DNA of 64,000 bases from Tridacna crocea (lineage: Eukaryota > Mollusca > Bivalvia > Cardiida > Cardiidae). Below are positions 50,570 to 59,425 of this stretch, one piece after another. The translations under genes and the position numbers were made by a program. The notes under the pieces were generated by a model, which saw nothing but the letters and a program-made list of their open reading frames with translations, was not told the DNA's origin and searched no databases. The stretch's first letter is position 1. Each line of letters opens with the position of its first letter. The DNA is taken from the NCBI GenBank assembly GCA_943736015.1, contig OX031064.1, forward strand, positions 32,797,361 to 32,861,360, given 5' to 3'.

Positions 50570-50640
50570 TTATTGCAAGGGAAGTAACTCTAACCTGAAC
50601 GGTAACTATAAAGTATTAGTTACTTCCCTTGATTCTTAAC
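50570..50640. repeat. Short inverted repeat AAGGGAAGTAACT
   Basis: CAAGGGAAGTAACT and AGTTACTTCCCTTG surround about 30 bp of AT-rich loop. A related pair is at 59268-59322 (CAAGGGAGGTAAATAG / GTTATTTCCCCTGATT). Confidence 0.6.
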
Positions 50641-50809
50641 ATCGAGTCATTAATGAACAACTTTATCCTTTTTTTTGGTTGAAAACAAGCATAAATATAC
50701 CAAACTTGTATCCTGGTTACTGTAATCCCTGACGTCTCTATGTAAAAAGAGACGATCGAGATAAAACTGCATGCCAGTACAGTCTGATCTGAGTATGCTC
50801 TTTTCGAAA

Positions 50810-51065
50810 GATGAACATTTAACTCAAGATGAGCTTTTGTGATCGTGCTGCGTCCGTCGTGTGATCGTCAACATTCACCTTGTGTGCACTCTAGAGGCCA
50901 CATTTTGGGTCAGAGGTTCATGCAACTTGGTCAGAATGTTTATCTTGAAAAAATCTCGGATAAGTTCGAAATTGGGCCATGTTGGATCAAAAGTTCCGTC
51001 ACTGTGCCAAAATTTAGAAAAAGAAAATGTGCACACCATAGGGCAACACTGTCAGTCGTAATTCT
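50810..51065. repeat. Interspersed repeat, pearl-core-like
   Basis: TCAAGATGAGCTTTTGTGAT, ACTCTAGAGGCCACATTT, TGGTCAGAATGTTTATCTTG and CATGTTGGATCAAAAG. I recall this type of sequence as a common molluscan repeat; the family is from memory and uncertain. Frames across it are not called. Confidence 0.5.
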
Positions 51066-51104
51066 GTAAACTTAAACAAACTGTTTACCTTTATCATCAG
51101 GATA

Positions 51105-51376
51105 GAAGACATCGTGGGAAAAGGTTACCAGCATTTTCTCCTTTTCCCACATTGTTTTCTAAAGGCTTCTTTCTCAGGGTCGTGAAAAGTAGGGATTGTG
51201 TAGTAATGGGTTAACCCTTTACCAAACAATCCCTGGTAACCAGCATTTTCTCCTTTTCTCACGATGTTTTCTACTCTGCTGGAAACGAATTTCATTTTTG
51301 AGTTACATTTAATTTTTCGTCTGCAAGTGCTTCCAATTTCGACCAGTCTAAAACTTAATCGTTTGGTAAAGAGTTA
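51105..51376. mobile_element. Two A elements sharing TTAA, both with deleted arms
   Basis: 51105-51214 (minus): GAAGACATCGTGGGAAAAGG joins GTTACCAGCATTTTCTCC, then to GTAATGGGTTAA. 51211-51376 (plus): TTAACCCTTTACCAAACAAT then CCCTGGTAACCAGCATTTTC, the left arm having been lost at CTGGT; ends GTTTGGTAAAGAGTTAA. Confidence 0.85.
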
Positions 51377-51732
51377 AGAAACCAACAGAAAATTATATCA
51401 AAGATCAAGATCAGATTGATCTTAATGAACACTGTCTCTCGAACATAAGACAGGGAAACCACTGCAGACATACCCAGTCAAATAATTCCACTTCCCCCAT
51501 TCCCCCCCCTTTTTTTTCCAAACAACCACCATTTTTTGCAGACTTTCCACGTGCTTCATTTGGACATGTTTAGTAATCACTGTTATTGTGTTAGTCACTC
51601 GTGTAAAATGGTTGTTTGTGAAAGTTTTATGGATAGTTTAATTAAAAGTTAAGTTCTGGAATACAATAAACATCGAGGTGGGTGAATTTATAGCCTTTGA
51701 GTTTTATTTTCCTCTACTTCGTTCTGAATGTC

Positions 51733-51978
51733 TTTTTTTGGGCATAATACCGTAAAACGCCCCGCTATAAATCGCGAAAACCCATGAAAATCAAAATTAT
51801 GTGTCAAAAAATTGCAAATGGTATATGGATTCATTTCGTATACATCAAATACAATATTTTTCAACGGAATGAAGCTGAAAATTTCATTAAATTTCTTCTT
51901 TTATCTCAAAAAACAATGCTAAATGTAAGCATTGACTGTATAGCAGAGGGGCGTTTTACGGTATTATGCCTTTTTTTG
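51733..51978. mobile_element. hAT-like MITE with 8-bp target duplication
   Basis: Terminal inverted repeats GGCATAATACCGTAAAACGC+CCC and GGGGCGTTTTACGGTATTAT+GCC span 51741-51970 (230 bp). Both sides carry TTTTTTTG (51733-51740 and 51971-51978). An 8-bp duplication is typical of hAT elements. The T-run lowers the weight of the match. Confidence 0.75.
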
Positions 51979-52117
51979 TGTGTGAAATCATCATCATGCA
52001 TCGTTGTCTTCGTCATTTGTGTTCCACTACCCCACCACCCTATCTCCAATGATGGTCGTCGTTATGGGCATACTGGGCTATGTATGGGGCGAGAATATTT
52101 AGGAGTTATGGGTTCGA

Positions 52118-52700
52118 TGTCCGAGCCCAGTGGCACAGTTGGTACCAATAGGACTTGAAAATTACGGGTTGTGGGTTCTTTTTTCCGAGCCTTCAAGCTC
52201 AGTGTCGTTAAACAATGTCCGATTCCTGGTTCGGCCATGTAGGGTTTCAGCATGGCTAAATAGTTTGGAGTCGGTTTACTTCAAAAATCTCGTAACTACA
52301 GCTTGTTTCAAGCTGTAGTTACGAGGTTTTTGAAGTAAACCGATAATAGGTTTTTAGATTGTTCGATCTTCATGAGAGGGATTGAGGTTTCGTGCAAGTG
52401 TCCTTTGGCAAAAGATTTCACAACCCTGCCCAAGTACTTGTGAGACAAAGGAAAACATGAAACGTAGGAATAAGTTAGCTGTCGCCGTGATATAACTAAA
52501 ATAATGTTGAAACCGTTACGAAACACTGATCCAACAGAGAACCACAGTGCAAAGCTCTTTATTTGGAGGGCCTGGATTCGAGCCTCATTGAAAGTACTGG
52601 TTTATTCGTGAGGGTGTCCCTGGGCAAGACACATTCGATCCCCAGCCAAGTACTCGTGAAACTCAAGAAATACATGAATACGTTGGTTGTTGCATATTGC
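52118..52700 (+). mobile_element. Mosaic SINE region with nested D palindrome
   Basis: GAGCCCAGTGGCACAGTTGG (A-box-like) and CCGATTCCTGGTTCGGCC (B-box-like) begin it. D is at 52271-52343. SINE 3' sequence CGCCGTGATATAACTAAAAT follows at about 52485. A second head-like stretch starts near 52560 with GGCCTGGATTCGAGCC and GGTGTCCCTGGGCAAGAC. Confidence 0.6.
52271..52343. repeat. Palindrome family D, best copy
   Basis: A near-perfect 73-bp palindrome: TCGGTTTACTTCAAAAATCT and AGGTTTTTGAAGTAAACCGA, with AGCTTGTTTCAAGCT at the centre. Confidence 0.87.
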
Positions 52701-52735
52701 ATTTTAAAAAGTATTTTTAATAGGAAAGATGTCTC

Positions 52736-52805
52736 CTTATCGGACAGTGTAGATTCAAGACATCATACTTCACGCCCTGATCTTTATCTACTGTGACCGC
52801 AAAAG
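52736..52805. repeat. Worn family E palindrome
   Basis: CCTTATCGGACAGTGTAGAT, ... CTGATCTTTATCTACTGTGA, CCGCAAAAGTTAAG. Confidence 0.6.
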
Positions 52806-52808
52806 TTA

Positions 52809-53310
52809 AGTGCTCTGTGAAAAGGGGACTTGATGGAGTCTGCGAAAAGTATCGACGCAGGTCAGCCTGCGCAGTCCGCGCAGGCTGACCTGAGTCTGTA
52901 TTTTTCGCTGTTGGTCAAGTTTCTGTTTGTCAAATGACCGGTCAACCTCATTATTAAGATTATGTATTATATTTAACCCTTTACCCCATAAGGCATTTCT
53001 ATTGTATCTCTAATTGACCCTAAATAACAGCAAGGATGAAGGGGTTTCTTACGTGTATATGACACCTTTTGATAGTGTAGAAAACATTGTGGCAAAAGGT
53101 GAAATTGCTCGTGACGAGCAATTTCACCTTTTGCCACAATGTTTTCCAAAGGCTCCTACAAGCAATGCGTAGAAATGAGTATCTACGGAGGAAAGGGTTA
53201 AGAAAGTATCTCTTATAGATTAGATCTATATTAATTATGTGATGAATTGGGCTGGTAACACGTATAACGGAGATGCATTAAGCCCCCTTTTGCCAGAGCA
53301 TGGTTCATGT
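52809..53310. mobile_element. Family C MITE with nested B element, copy 4
   Basis: AAAAGGGGACTTGATGGAGT at the left and GATGCATTAAGCCCCCTTTT at the right. A perfect palindrome AGGTCAGCCTGCGCAGTCCG / GCGCAGGCTGACCT lies near the left end. The B element at 52973-53201 sits in the middle. Confidence 0.8.
52973..53201 (+). mobile_element. B-type TTAA MITE nested in a C element
   Basis: TTAACCCTTTACCCCATAAG ... GAGGAAAGGGTTAA, 229 bp. Core 53080-53146 with GGCAAAAGGTG / CACCTTTTGCC and centre GCTCGTGACGAGC; I found no mismatch. Confidence 0.92.
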
Positions 53311-53404
53311 ATGTTGATGTTTATTTTGTCAAAACGGCAACAAAACCCCTTACAGGTTTATAAATTATTTTTGAAGGTATGTTAGAGACCGTGATAAGAA
53401 ATTA

Positions 53405-53864
53405 ATTGTTTACCAAACGACATTTTAGATTTGTCCAAATTGAAAGCTTTTGCAGACGACAAAATTGATGTAACTCAGAAATTGAATCTTACTTTGGGAA
53501 GGATAGAAAACATTGTGGGGAAAAAGGAGAAAATGCTGGTTACCAGCATTTTCTCCTTTTCCCAGTATGTTTTCAACAGGTTTCTTCTTCAAGGTCGCGA
53601 AAACAAGGAATTATTTGGTAAAGAGTGGATAAGAAATTAACCCTTTACCACACATTTCCTGGTTGTTACGACCCTGGGATAGAAGCCTTTTGAAAACATT
53701 GTGGGAAAAGGAGAAATGCTGGTAACCAGTATTTTCTCTTTTTCTCACAATGCTTTCAACCCTGCTGGAAACAAATTTCATTTTTTGAGTCACATTTACT
53801 ACGTCGTCTGCAAGTGCTTTCAATTTGGACCAGTCTTAACCTTTGTCGTTTGGTAAAGAGTTAA
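53405..53864. mobile_element. Two neighbouring A elements
   Basis: 53405-53628 (minus): TTTACCAAACGACATTTTAG, core GCTGGTTACCAGC, TTATTTGGTAAAGAGT. 53637-53864 (plus): TTAACCCTTTACCACACATT ... GTTTGGTAAAGAGTTAA with core GAAATGCTGGTAACCAGTA. Confidence 0.83.
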
Positions 53865-53997
53865 TGGCCCCCGGACCCAGGTTGAACTGCTCCTTTTTCC
53901 ACATTTTTTTTTTTTTCACGTGTAGTCATGTTTGGTATCATTAACATCAACATTTTCCAGGGATATTTCTGAAAGTTATCTGCTGCATTACGTGTTT

Positions 53998-54225
53998 TTA
54001 ACTCTTAACCACGATAAAGTTTTGGACTGGACCGTATTCGAAGCACCTGCAGACAACAAATTAAATCTTGGTAATATGATGATTTCTGACCGATAGGGTA
54101 GAAAATGTTGTGGGAAAAGGAGAAAATGCTGGTAACCAGCATTTTCTTCTTTTCCCACAACGTTTTCTATATATTTGGCTTCCTTTTCAGGGTTGTTAAA
54201 TGTCGGGATTGTGTGGTAAAGAGTT
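53998..54225 (-). mobile_element. A-type TTAA palindromic MITE
   Basis: TTAACTCTTAACCACGATAA ... GTGTGGTAAAGAGTTTA. Core AGGAGAAAATGCTGGTAACC with right arm TTCTTCTTTTCCCACAACG. Confidence 0.82.
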
Positions 54226-54840
54226 TACCCGTTGACAGACAAACTAGGTTTTAACGACCCCGAGGAAGAAGACTTGAAAAGGAGAAAATGTTGGTAACCA
54301 GCATTTTCTCCTTATGCCACCATGTATTCTACCCTATGAAACAAAATATTTTCCACGATTTGAACCACATTAAAATTGACGTCTGCAGATGCTTTCAATT
54401 TGGACAAGACTAAAATTTCAGTTAAAGCGAACGTTGCACCAGATGACATAATAAAGAACACTAATGGTAAAAAGAAATGGGCATGTCCAGATTAAAAGCA
54501 TTTGCAGACGACAAATTCATTCTGGCTCAAATGATGAAAGGAATCCTTGATAGACTAGAAAACATTGTGCGAAAAGGAGAAAATGCATTTTCTCCTTTTC
54601 CAACAATTTTTTTAGAAGTCTTCTTCGGGGTCTTTAAAAGTCGTGATAGGTTCATAGGGGGTAAAGAATCGTCCATAATAACTGCTGTTAAAATTAAATG
54701 TGGCTCGAATTTTTTTTTTGAAAGTGAAGAGAATATTGTGGGAAAAGAAAAAAGTTGGTTGCCAGCATTTTCTCCTTTCTCTACAATGTTTTCAAACTCT
54801 GTATTTGTTGTTCTTAAAACACGGACCAGTTTCGAGTGAA
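54222..54840. mobile_element. Series of three worn A elements
   Basis: 54222-54425 (plus): CCCGTTGACAGACAAACTAG, shortened left arm, GACGTCTGCAGATGCTTTC. 54437-54665 (minus): GCATTTGCAGACGACAAATT, core AATGCATTTTCTCC with centre deleted. 54680-54840: ATTGTGGGAAAAGAAAAAAG, GCCAGCATTTTCTCC. Confidence 0.65.
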
Positions 54841-54950
54841 GAATTTTACTCGCCTGACGTTTATACCGGGACTTCCGGTCAAACTTTTTTTTTTTTCAAT
54901 GTTTTTACAAGACAATGTATTCAAATAAAAACTACAACCTTATTCTTATA

Positions 54951-55190
54951 GGCTCCAATTTGGCCTAATGGTCAGGGGAGTCGACTTGGGAACTCGGAGA
55001 CCCGAGATCGATACCTCGCATCTCCAGAAAAAAAACGCATAGACTGACCGGGGGGAAAAGAAAAAGCGTAAGCTGGATAGAAAGAAACAGCTGGATAGTG
55101 AACGGGTTCAAAAGACACTTGGATAGGCGATGGGGGGACCCAGGGAAATTACCTTTTACTACTCCGTGTATTTGGATTTATCAATTGTAA
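54951..55190 (+). mobile_element. tRNA-derived SINE, third type
   Basis: GGCTCCAATTTGGCCTAATG with GTCAGGGGAG (A-box region) and CCCGAGATCGATACCTCGC (B box). The body AAAAGCGTAAGCTGGATAG does not match the other SINEs. Confidence 0.65.
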
Positions 55191-55411
55191 TATAGAGGTG
55201 TTTTAATAAAGATGAATATTTATTTCTTTATGTTTTGTAAGTTTATAACTTTTCTCTTAGAAGCAGACATCAACTTCAAGCAAGAATAAGAACATTAATT
55301 TATAAAGAAAAAAAATCTTTTAATAAGTCAAAATGGAATACTGATGAATACAACACAAACATATTACATTAATATCAAATTAATTCAACAACATTACTTA
55401 ACAACAATGCT
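55191..55411. other. Unassigned AT-rich stretch
   Basis: No recognised gene or repeat. Confidence 0.35.
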
Positions 55412-55800
55412 TTAGAAAACATTGTGGGAAAAGAGGAAAATGCTGGTTACTAAATACCAACATTTTCCCGCTTTCCTACAATATTTTCGACCCTTTAATA
55501 CCAACTATGCATTATTTGTACTATACATGTATTTGTTGACAGCAAGTGCTTTCAATACAGACTGATCTAAAATCTTTGTCATCAGAAAAAAGGGTCGATA
55601 CAAAAGTACAAGTCTTAACCCCTAACCAAACATTCCAGTTTTCGCGACCCTTAAAAAGAAGCCTTCTGAAAACAATGTGGGAAATGGAGAAAATGCTGGT
55701 AACCAGCATTTTATCCATTTCCCACAATGTTTTGTACCCTTCCCAACACCAAGTTGAACTACTTAGTCAAATTTGCCCCTTTCCTACAATGTTTTCCACC
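55412..55800 (+). mobile_element. Two partial A elements
   Basis: 55412-55500: GAAAACATTGTGGGAAAAGA, core broken by an ACTAAAT insertion. 55614-55800: TTAACCCCTAACCAAACATT, core with GGGAAATGGAG and ATCCATTTCCC (both arms altered), then a shortened right half followed by another CCTTTCCTACAATGTTTTCC. Confidence 0.75.
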
Positions 55801-55920
55801 CTTTAACACACAATAACCATTATTTGAACTATAACATGTATTTGTTGACAACAAATGTCTTTAAAACCAATCGATCTACAAGTTTTACCAAGAGAAAAAG
55901 TCAATACAAAACTACAAGTC

Positions 55921-56150
55921 TTAACCCTTTACCAAACAATATCAGGTTTTTGCGACCCTTAGAAAGAAGCCTTCTAAAAACAATGTGGGAAAAGGAGAAA
56001 ATGCTGGTAACCAGCATTTTCTCCTTTTCCCACAATGTTTTCTACCCTTCCCAACACCAATTTCACTTTCTGAGTCATAGTAATTTTTGTCGTCTGCAAA
56101 TGCTTCCAATTTGGACTAGTCTAAAAAAATGTCGTTTGGTAAAGAGTTGA
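55921..56150 (+). mobile_element. A-type TTAA palindromic MITE
   Basis: TTAACCCTTTACCAAACAAT ... GTTTGGTAAAGAGTTGA, 230 bp, with a well-paired core (GCTGGTAACCAGC). Confidence 0.88.
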
Positions 56151-56227
56151 ATCATTAAAAAAAAACCACACAATGACACAGGTTCATTGTCTCCCCACCA
56201 AAGAACAAAATTTAAGACTTGTACCAT

Positions 56228-56455
56228 TTAACCCTTTACCCCATAAGGCATTTCTATGATATCTGTAATTGACCCTAAATAACAGCAAGGATGTAGCCGT
56301 TTCTTATGTGTATATGACACTTTTTGATACATAGAAAACATTGTGACAAAAGGTGAAATTGCTCGTCACGAGCAATTTCACCTTTTGTCACAATGTTTTC
56401 CAAAGGCTCCTACAAGCAGTGCGTAGAAATGAGTATCTATGGAGTAAAGGGTTAA
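56228..56455 (+). mobile_element. B-type TTAA MITE with matched core change
   Basis: TTAACCCTTTACCCCATAAG ... GGAGTAAAGGGTTAA. The core (56334-56400) reads TGTGACAAAAGG left and CCTTTTGTCACA right, where other B copies have TGTGGCAAAAGG / CCTTTTGCCACA. Confidence 0.92.
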
Positions 56456-56514
56456 ATAAATAAAAGAAATATTGAATTATATTTTAAATGACTATAATAT
56501 AGAGAAGGGTTTAT

Positions 56515-56844
56515 GAAAACATAGTGGAAAAAGGTGAAAATGCTCGTAACCAGCATTTTCTCCTTTTCCAACAATGTTTTCACCAGCTTCTCCTTTTCCA
56601 ACAATGAATGAAAAGCGTTTTCAGGCCTGTTGACAACTTAGGTCATATTGGGCGCACTTACTTAGTAAACAATTATGCGAGGTGGAAATAACATACATGT
56701 GCAACAACATAAGACAAACATGATAAATGAGGAATGGACGAAACACAAAATGATGCCCCTTTTGTCGCCTTTTACAACATGCATGCTGTCACTTTTGATT
56801 CGATTTGGTCAAGTACACAATTTTGTTGTTTGGTAATGTGTTGA
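56515..56844. repeat. A/B fragments and unassigned sequence
   Basis: 56515-56600: GAAAACATAGTGGAAAAAGG, AATGCTCGTAACCAGC (mixed centre), followed by a repeated CTTCTCCTTTTCCAACAATG. 56791-56844: TTTGGTAATGTGTTGA, a lone A right end. The rest is unassigned. Confidence 0.6.
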
Positions 56845-57068
56845 CTCTTTACCACACAATCTCGACTTTTAACGAGCCCAAGAAAGAAAGCCTTTGAAAA
56901 CATTGAGGGAATAGGAGAAAATGCTGGTAACCAGCATTTTCTCCTTTTCCCACAATGTTTTCTACCCTTTCCAATTCAAAATTCAATTTTTGATTCACAT
57001 TTATTTTGTCGTCTGTGAATGCTTTTAATTTGGAGAGGTCCAAAATTTTGTCATTTGGTAATGTGTTA
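56841..57068 (+). mobile_element. A-type TTAA palindromic MITE
   Basis: TTGACTCTTTACCACACAAT ... TTTGGTAATGTGTTAA. Core AACATTGAGGGAATAGGAG with GCTGGTAACCAGC. Confidence 0.86.
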
Positions 57069-57127
57069 AACAGTGGATGGTTTGATAAAGGGTTAAAATT
57101 ATGACAGTCATAACAATTTTCATATAG

Positions 57128-57373
57128 ACCAGAGCTCCAGATAGAGGGAGCGATTTTGATTTCAAAATTGAAAATGTCAACTATTCTCCACTAAACTCTA
57201 TGTAGTGGATACTCATTAGAATTGTCTCGACGAGACGATTCAGATACTCATTAGAATCGGATACTCATTAGAATCGTCTCGTTGAGACGATTCTAATGAG
57301 TACCCACAACATAGGGTTTGGATGAAAAATAAAGGATTTAGAATACCATCACTTACTCTTATCTGGAGCTCTG
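57128..57373 (+). repeat. Palindromic MITE family F, copy 4, with inner duplication
   Basis: AGAGCTCCAGATAGAGGGAG ... CTTATCTGGAGCTCT. The part ATACTCATTAGAATCG is present three times in 57208-57276 and GAGACGATTC twice, so the centre has been re-copied. Confidence 0.83.
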
Positions 57374-57414
57374 TAGGCTGTCATTTTAACAAACAACAAA
57401 ATTTCATTATTTGA

Positions 57415-57650
57415 TTAAATGGTGTTTTAACACCATTTACAGCATTATTTCAGTTACATCGCAACAGCCAGTGCTGCTATCCATGCTTTCCTAGAGTTTC
57501 TTTTACCAGTTCTCTGCACAATTCTCTTTCCAAGCCACTGACTACTTTCCTACAGAACCAGCGTCGAAATAATGGTCAGCGGTGAGAGGGCAATGAATCT
57601 TGTCCCAATAATTATCATCAATCCTCGTAAAGAAATAAGCCAAAGTTCTG
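57415..57650 (-). mobile_element. tRNA-derived SINE, head missing
   Basis: AAATGGTGTTTTAACACC, GCTTTCCTAGAGTTTCTTT, CCAAGCCACTGACTACTTTC, GTCAGCGGTGAGAGGGCAAT and ATTATCATCAATCC match the 13965 SINE on the minus strand. The tRNA-like head is gone. Confidence 0.75.
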
Positions 57651-57743
57651 TACTTTGATTTGAAAGAATCTGCAGCAGGCCTGTGAAATGTGGATCAAAT
57701 GACATAATACTACATGTACATTCCACCAATACAAAACACTGTA

Positions 57744-57850
57744 AAAGGGGAAAATGCTGATTACAAGTATTTATACCATTTTCCAAAGTGTTTCCAAAAG
57801 CCTGCTGTATAGTTGTTTGAAACAAAACAGTTTGATAAAGGGCTAAAATC
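57744..57850. repeat. Decayed A core
   Basis: AACACTGTAAAAGGGGAAAA, TGCTGATTACAAGTA, CCATTTTCCAAAGTGTT, then AGTTTGATAAAGGGCTAA. Confidence 0.5.
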
Positions 57851-57881
57851 AATACAGTACACTCATTACAATACAGACTGT

Positions 57882-58128
57882 TTAAACTCCTTAACAAATA
57901 ACAACATTTTAGAGTCATCAAAATTAACTCTTTACCACACAGCAAAATTTAAGAGTCATCCAAATTAACTCTTTAGTACACAGCAAAATTTTAGAGTCAT
58001 CCAAATTACCTCTTTACCACACGGCAAAATTTAAGAGTCATCCAAATTAACTCTTTACCACACGGCAAAATTTAAGAGTCATCCAAATTAATGCTTACCA
58101 CACGGCACAATTTTAGACCTATCAAAAA
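57882..58128. repeat. 41-bp tandem array of an A-element end
   Basis: Six starts (57882, 57924, 57965, 58006, 58047, 58088) of TTAACTCTTTACCACACGGC followed by AAAATTTAAGAGTCATCC. The last unit continues into a complete A element. The unit is the terminal 41 bp of that element type. Confidence 0.92.
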
Positions 58129-58315
58129 TAAAAGCATTTGCAGACGACGTTTTCAAAGTGGCTCAAGTGATACAATTTTTCTCCGATAGGGTAGAATATT
58201 TTGTAGGAAAAGGAGAAAATGCTGGTTACCAGCATTATCTTCTTTTCAAACAATGTTTTCAAAAGGCTTCTTCCTCAGAGTCATTAAGAATTGTGATTTT
58301 GTGGTAAAGAGTTAA
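58088..58315 (-). mobile_element. A-type TTAA palindromic MITE
   Basis: TTAATGCTTACCACACGGCA ... TGTGGTAAAGAGTTAA. Core GCTGGTTACCAGC. The TTAA at 58312 also opens the next B element. Confidence 0.87.
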
Positions 58316-58538
58316 CCCTTTACTCCATAGATACTAATTTCTACACATTGCTTGTAGGAGCCTATGGAAAACATTGTGGCAAAAGGTGAAATTGCTTATG
58401 ACAAGCAATTTCACCTTTTGTCACAATGCTTTCTATGCTATCAAAAGGTGTCATATACATATAAGAAACAGCTTAATCCTTGCTGTTATTTAGGGTCAAT
58501 TAGAGATACCATAGAAATGCCTTATGGGGTAAGGGTTA
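58312..58538 (-). mobile_element. B-type TTAA MITE, reverse orientation
   Basis: TTAACCCTTTACTCCATAGA ... ATGGGGTAAGGGTTAA. The inner stem reads GCTTATGACAAGC: a C-to-T change on the left is matched by G-to-A on the right. The outer stem is mixed (GGCAAAAGG with CCTTTTGTC). Confidence 0.9.
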
Positions 58539-58859
58539 AAAGTATCTGTAGATGATAGCCAACTTATGGCTCAAATTTAGGGACTGGTTCCCCTTGGCAT
58601 ACAACAAAGAATTGCTGGACCAACAGAAAATGCATGTTACCAGCTCTTTTTTTGTTTTCTCCTAGACAAATAAATGTGGCTAAAATAATGAAACTTATAT
58701 TTGAAAGCCTAAAATGAATGATGGAAAAAGTTTTCAAAGAGAAAAAATGCTAATACCAGTGATACCATTATTTGTTTTTATTTCCTTTTTTCCCCAAAAT
58801 TGTTTTCACTTTTTATCATGCGGTGCCAACCTAAAACGCTTCTGGAAAAGAACCCTTAC
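58539..58859. other. Gene-free stretch
   Basis: No gene. Isolated AAAATGCTAATACCAGTGAT near 58745 hints at a decayed A core. Confidence 0.4.
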
Positions 58860-59070
58860 AAAAAAATAGGGGGAAAAGGAGAAAATGCTGGTGACAGCAT
58901 TTTCTCCTTTTCCCACTATATTTTATACCCTATTAAAAAAACAAGTGGGCCATGATGGCCCTGTATTGCTCCATTGGCTTTTTGAACCCTTTACCACAGA
59001 AATTGAAGTGTTTATGACCCTGAAAAAGAGGGCCTTCGAAAACAATGAACACTGTCAGGCAATACAAGAA
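58860..59070 (+). repeat. A fragments and a pearl-element 5' fragment
   Basis: 58870-58930: GGGGGAAAAGGAGAAAATGC, TGGTGACAGCATTTTC. 58944-58980: AACAAGTGGGCCATGATGGC+CCTGTATTGCTCC, a 5' end of the pearl-like element at 59625. From about 58985: CCCTTTACCACAGAAATTGA and GACCCTGAAAAAGAGGGCC, an A left half. Confidence 0.7.
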
Positions 59071-59425
59071 GGTTAAATCATTGGCATGAAAAGGTAAAGT
59101 TCTTGGAAAAAAAAAACCTTGAATAATAGAAACCTTACTCTGAATTTATTACTCATCTCATGCGGGCATAACTATTAGCATCAAAATGAATCACTCTCCC
59201 TTAAAACAACATTTTCTATCAAAAAACTTAAAATCTAGCACCAATCATATATGACTGCAGTTTGGTAATCAAGGGAGGTAAATAGTAACAAACTTTATCC
59301 TTAAAAAGTTATTTCCCCTGATTAATCTTTAAATTGAAGTGACTATATTTTGAAGCCCATGTTAAACTTGTGATCCCTGGAAAGGAGCCAATTTTGACCC
59401 CAGGCCAGTAACACGAAAAAACTTG
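59071..59425. other. Unassigned stretch with an inverted repeat
   Basis: 59268-59322 contains the AAGGGAGGTAAAT / TTATTTCCCCTGA inverted pair. No gene is seen. Confidence 0.4.
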
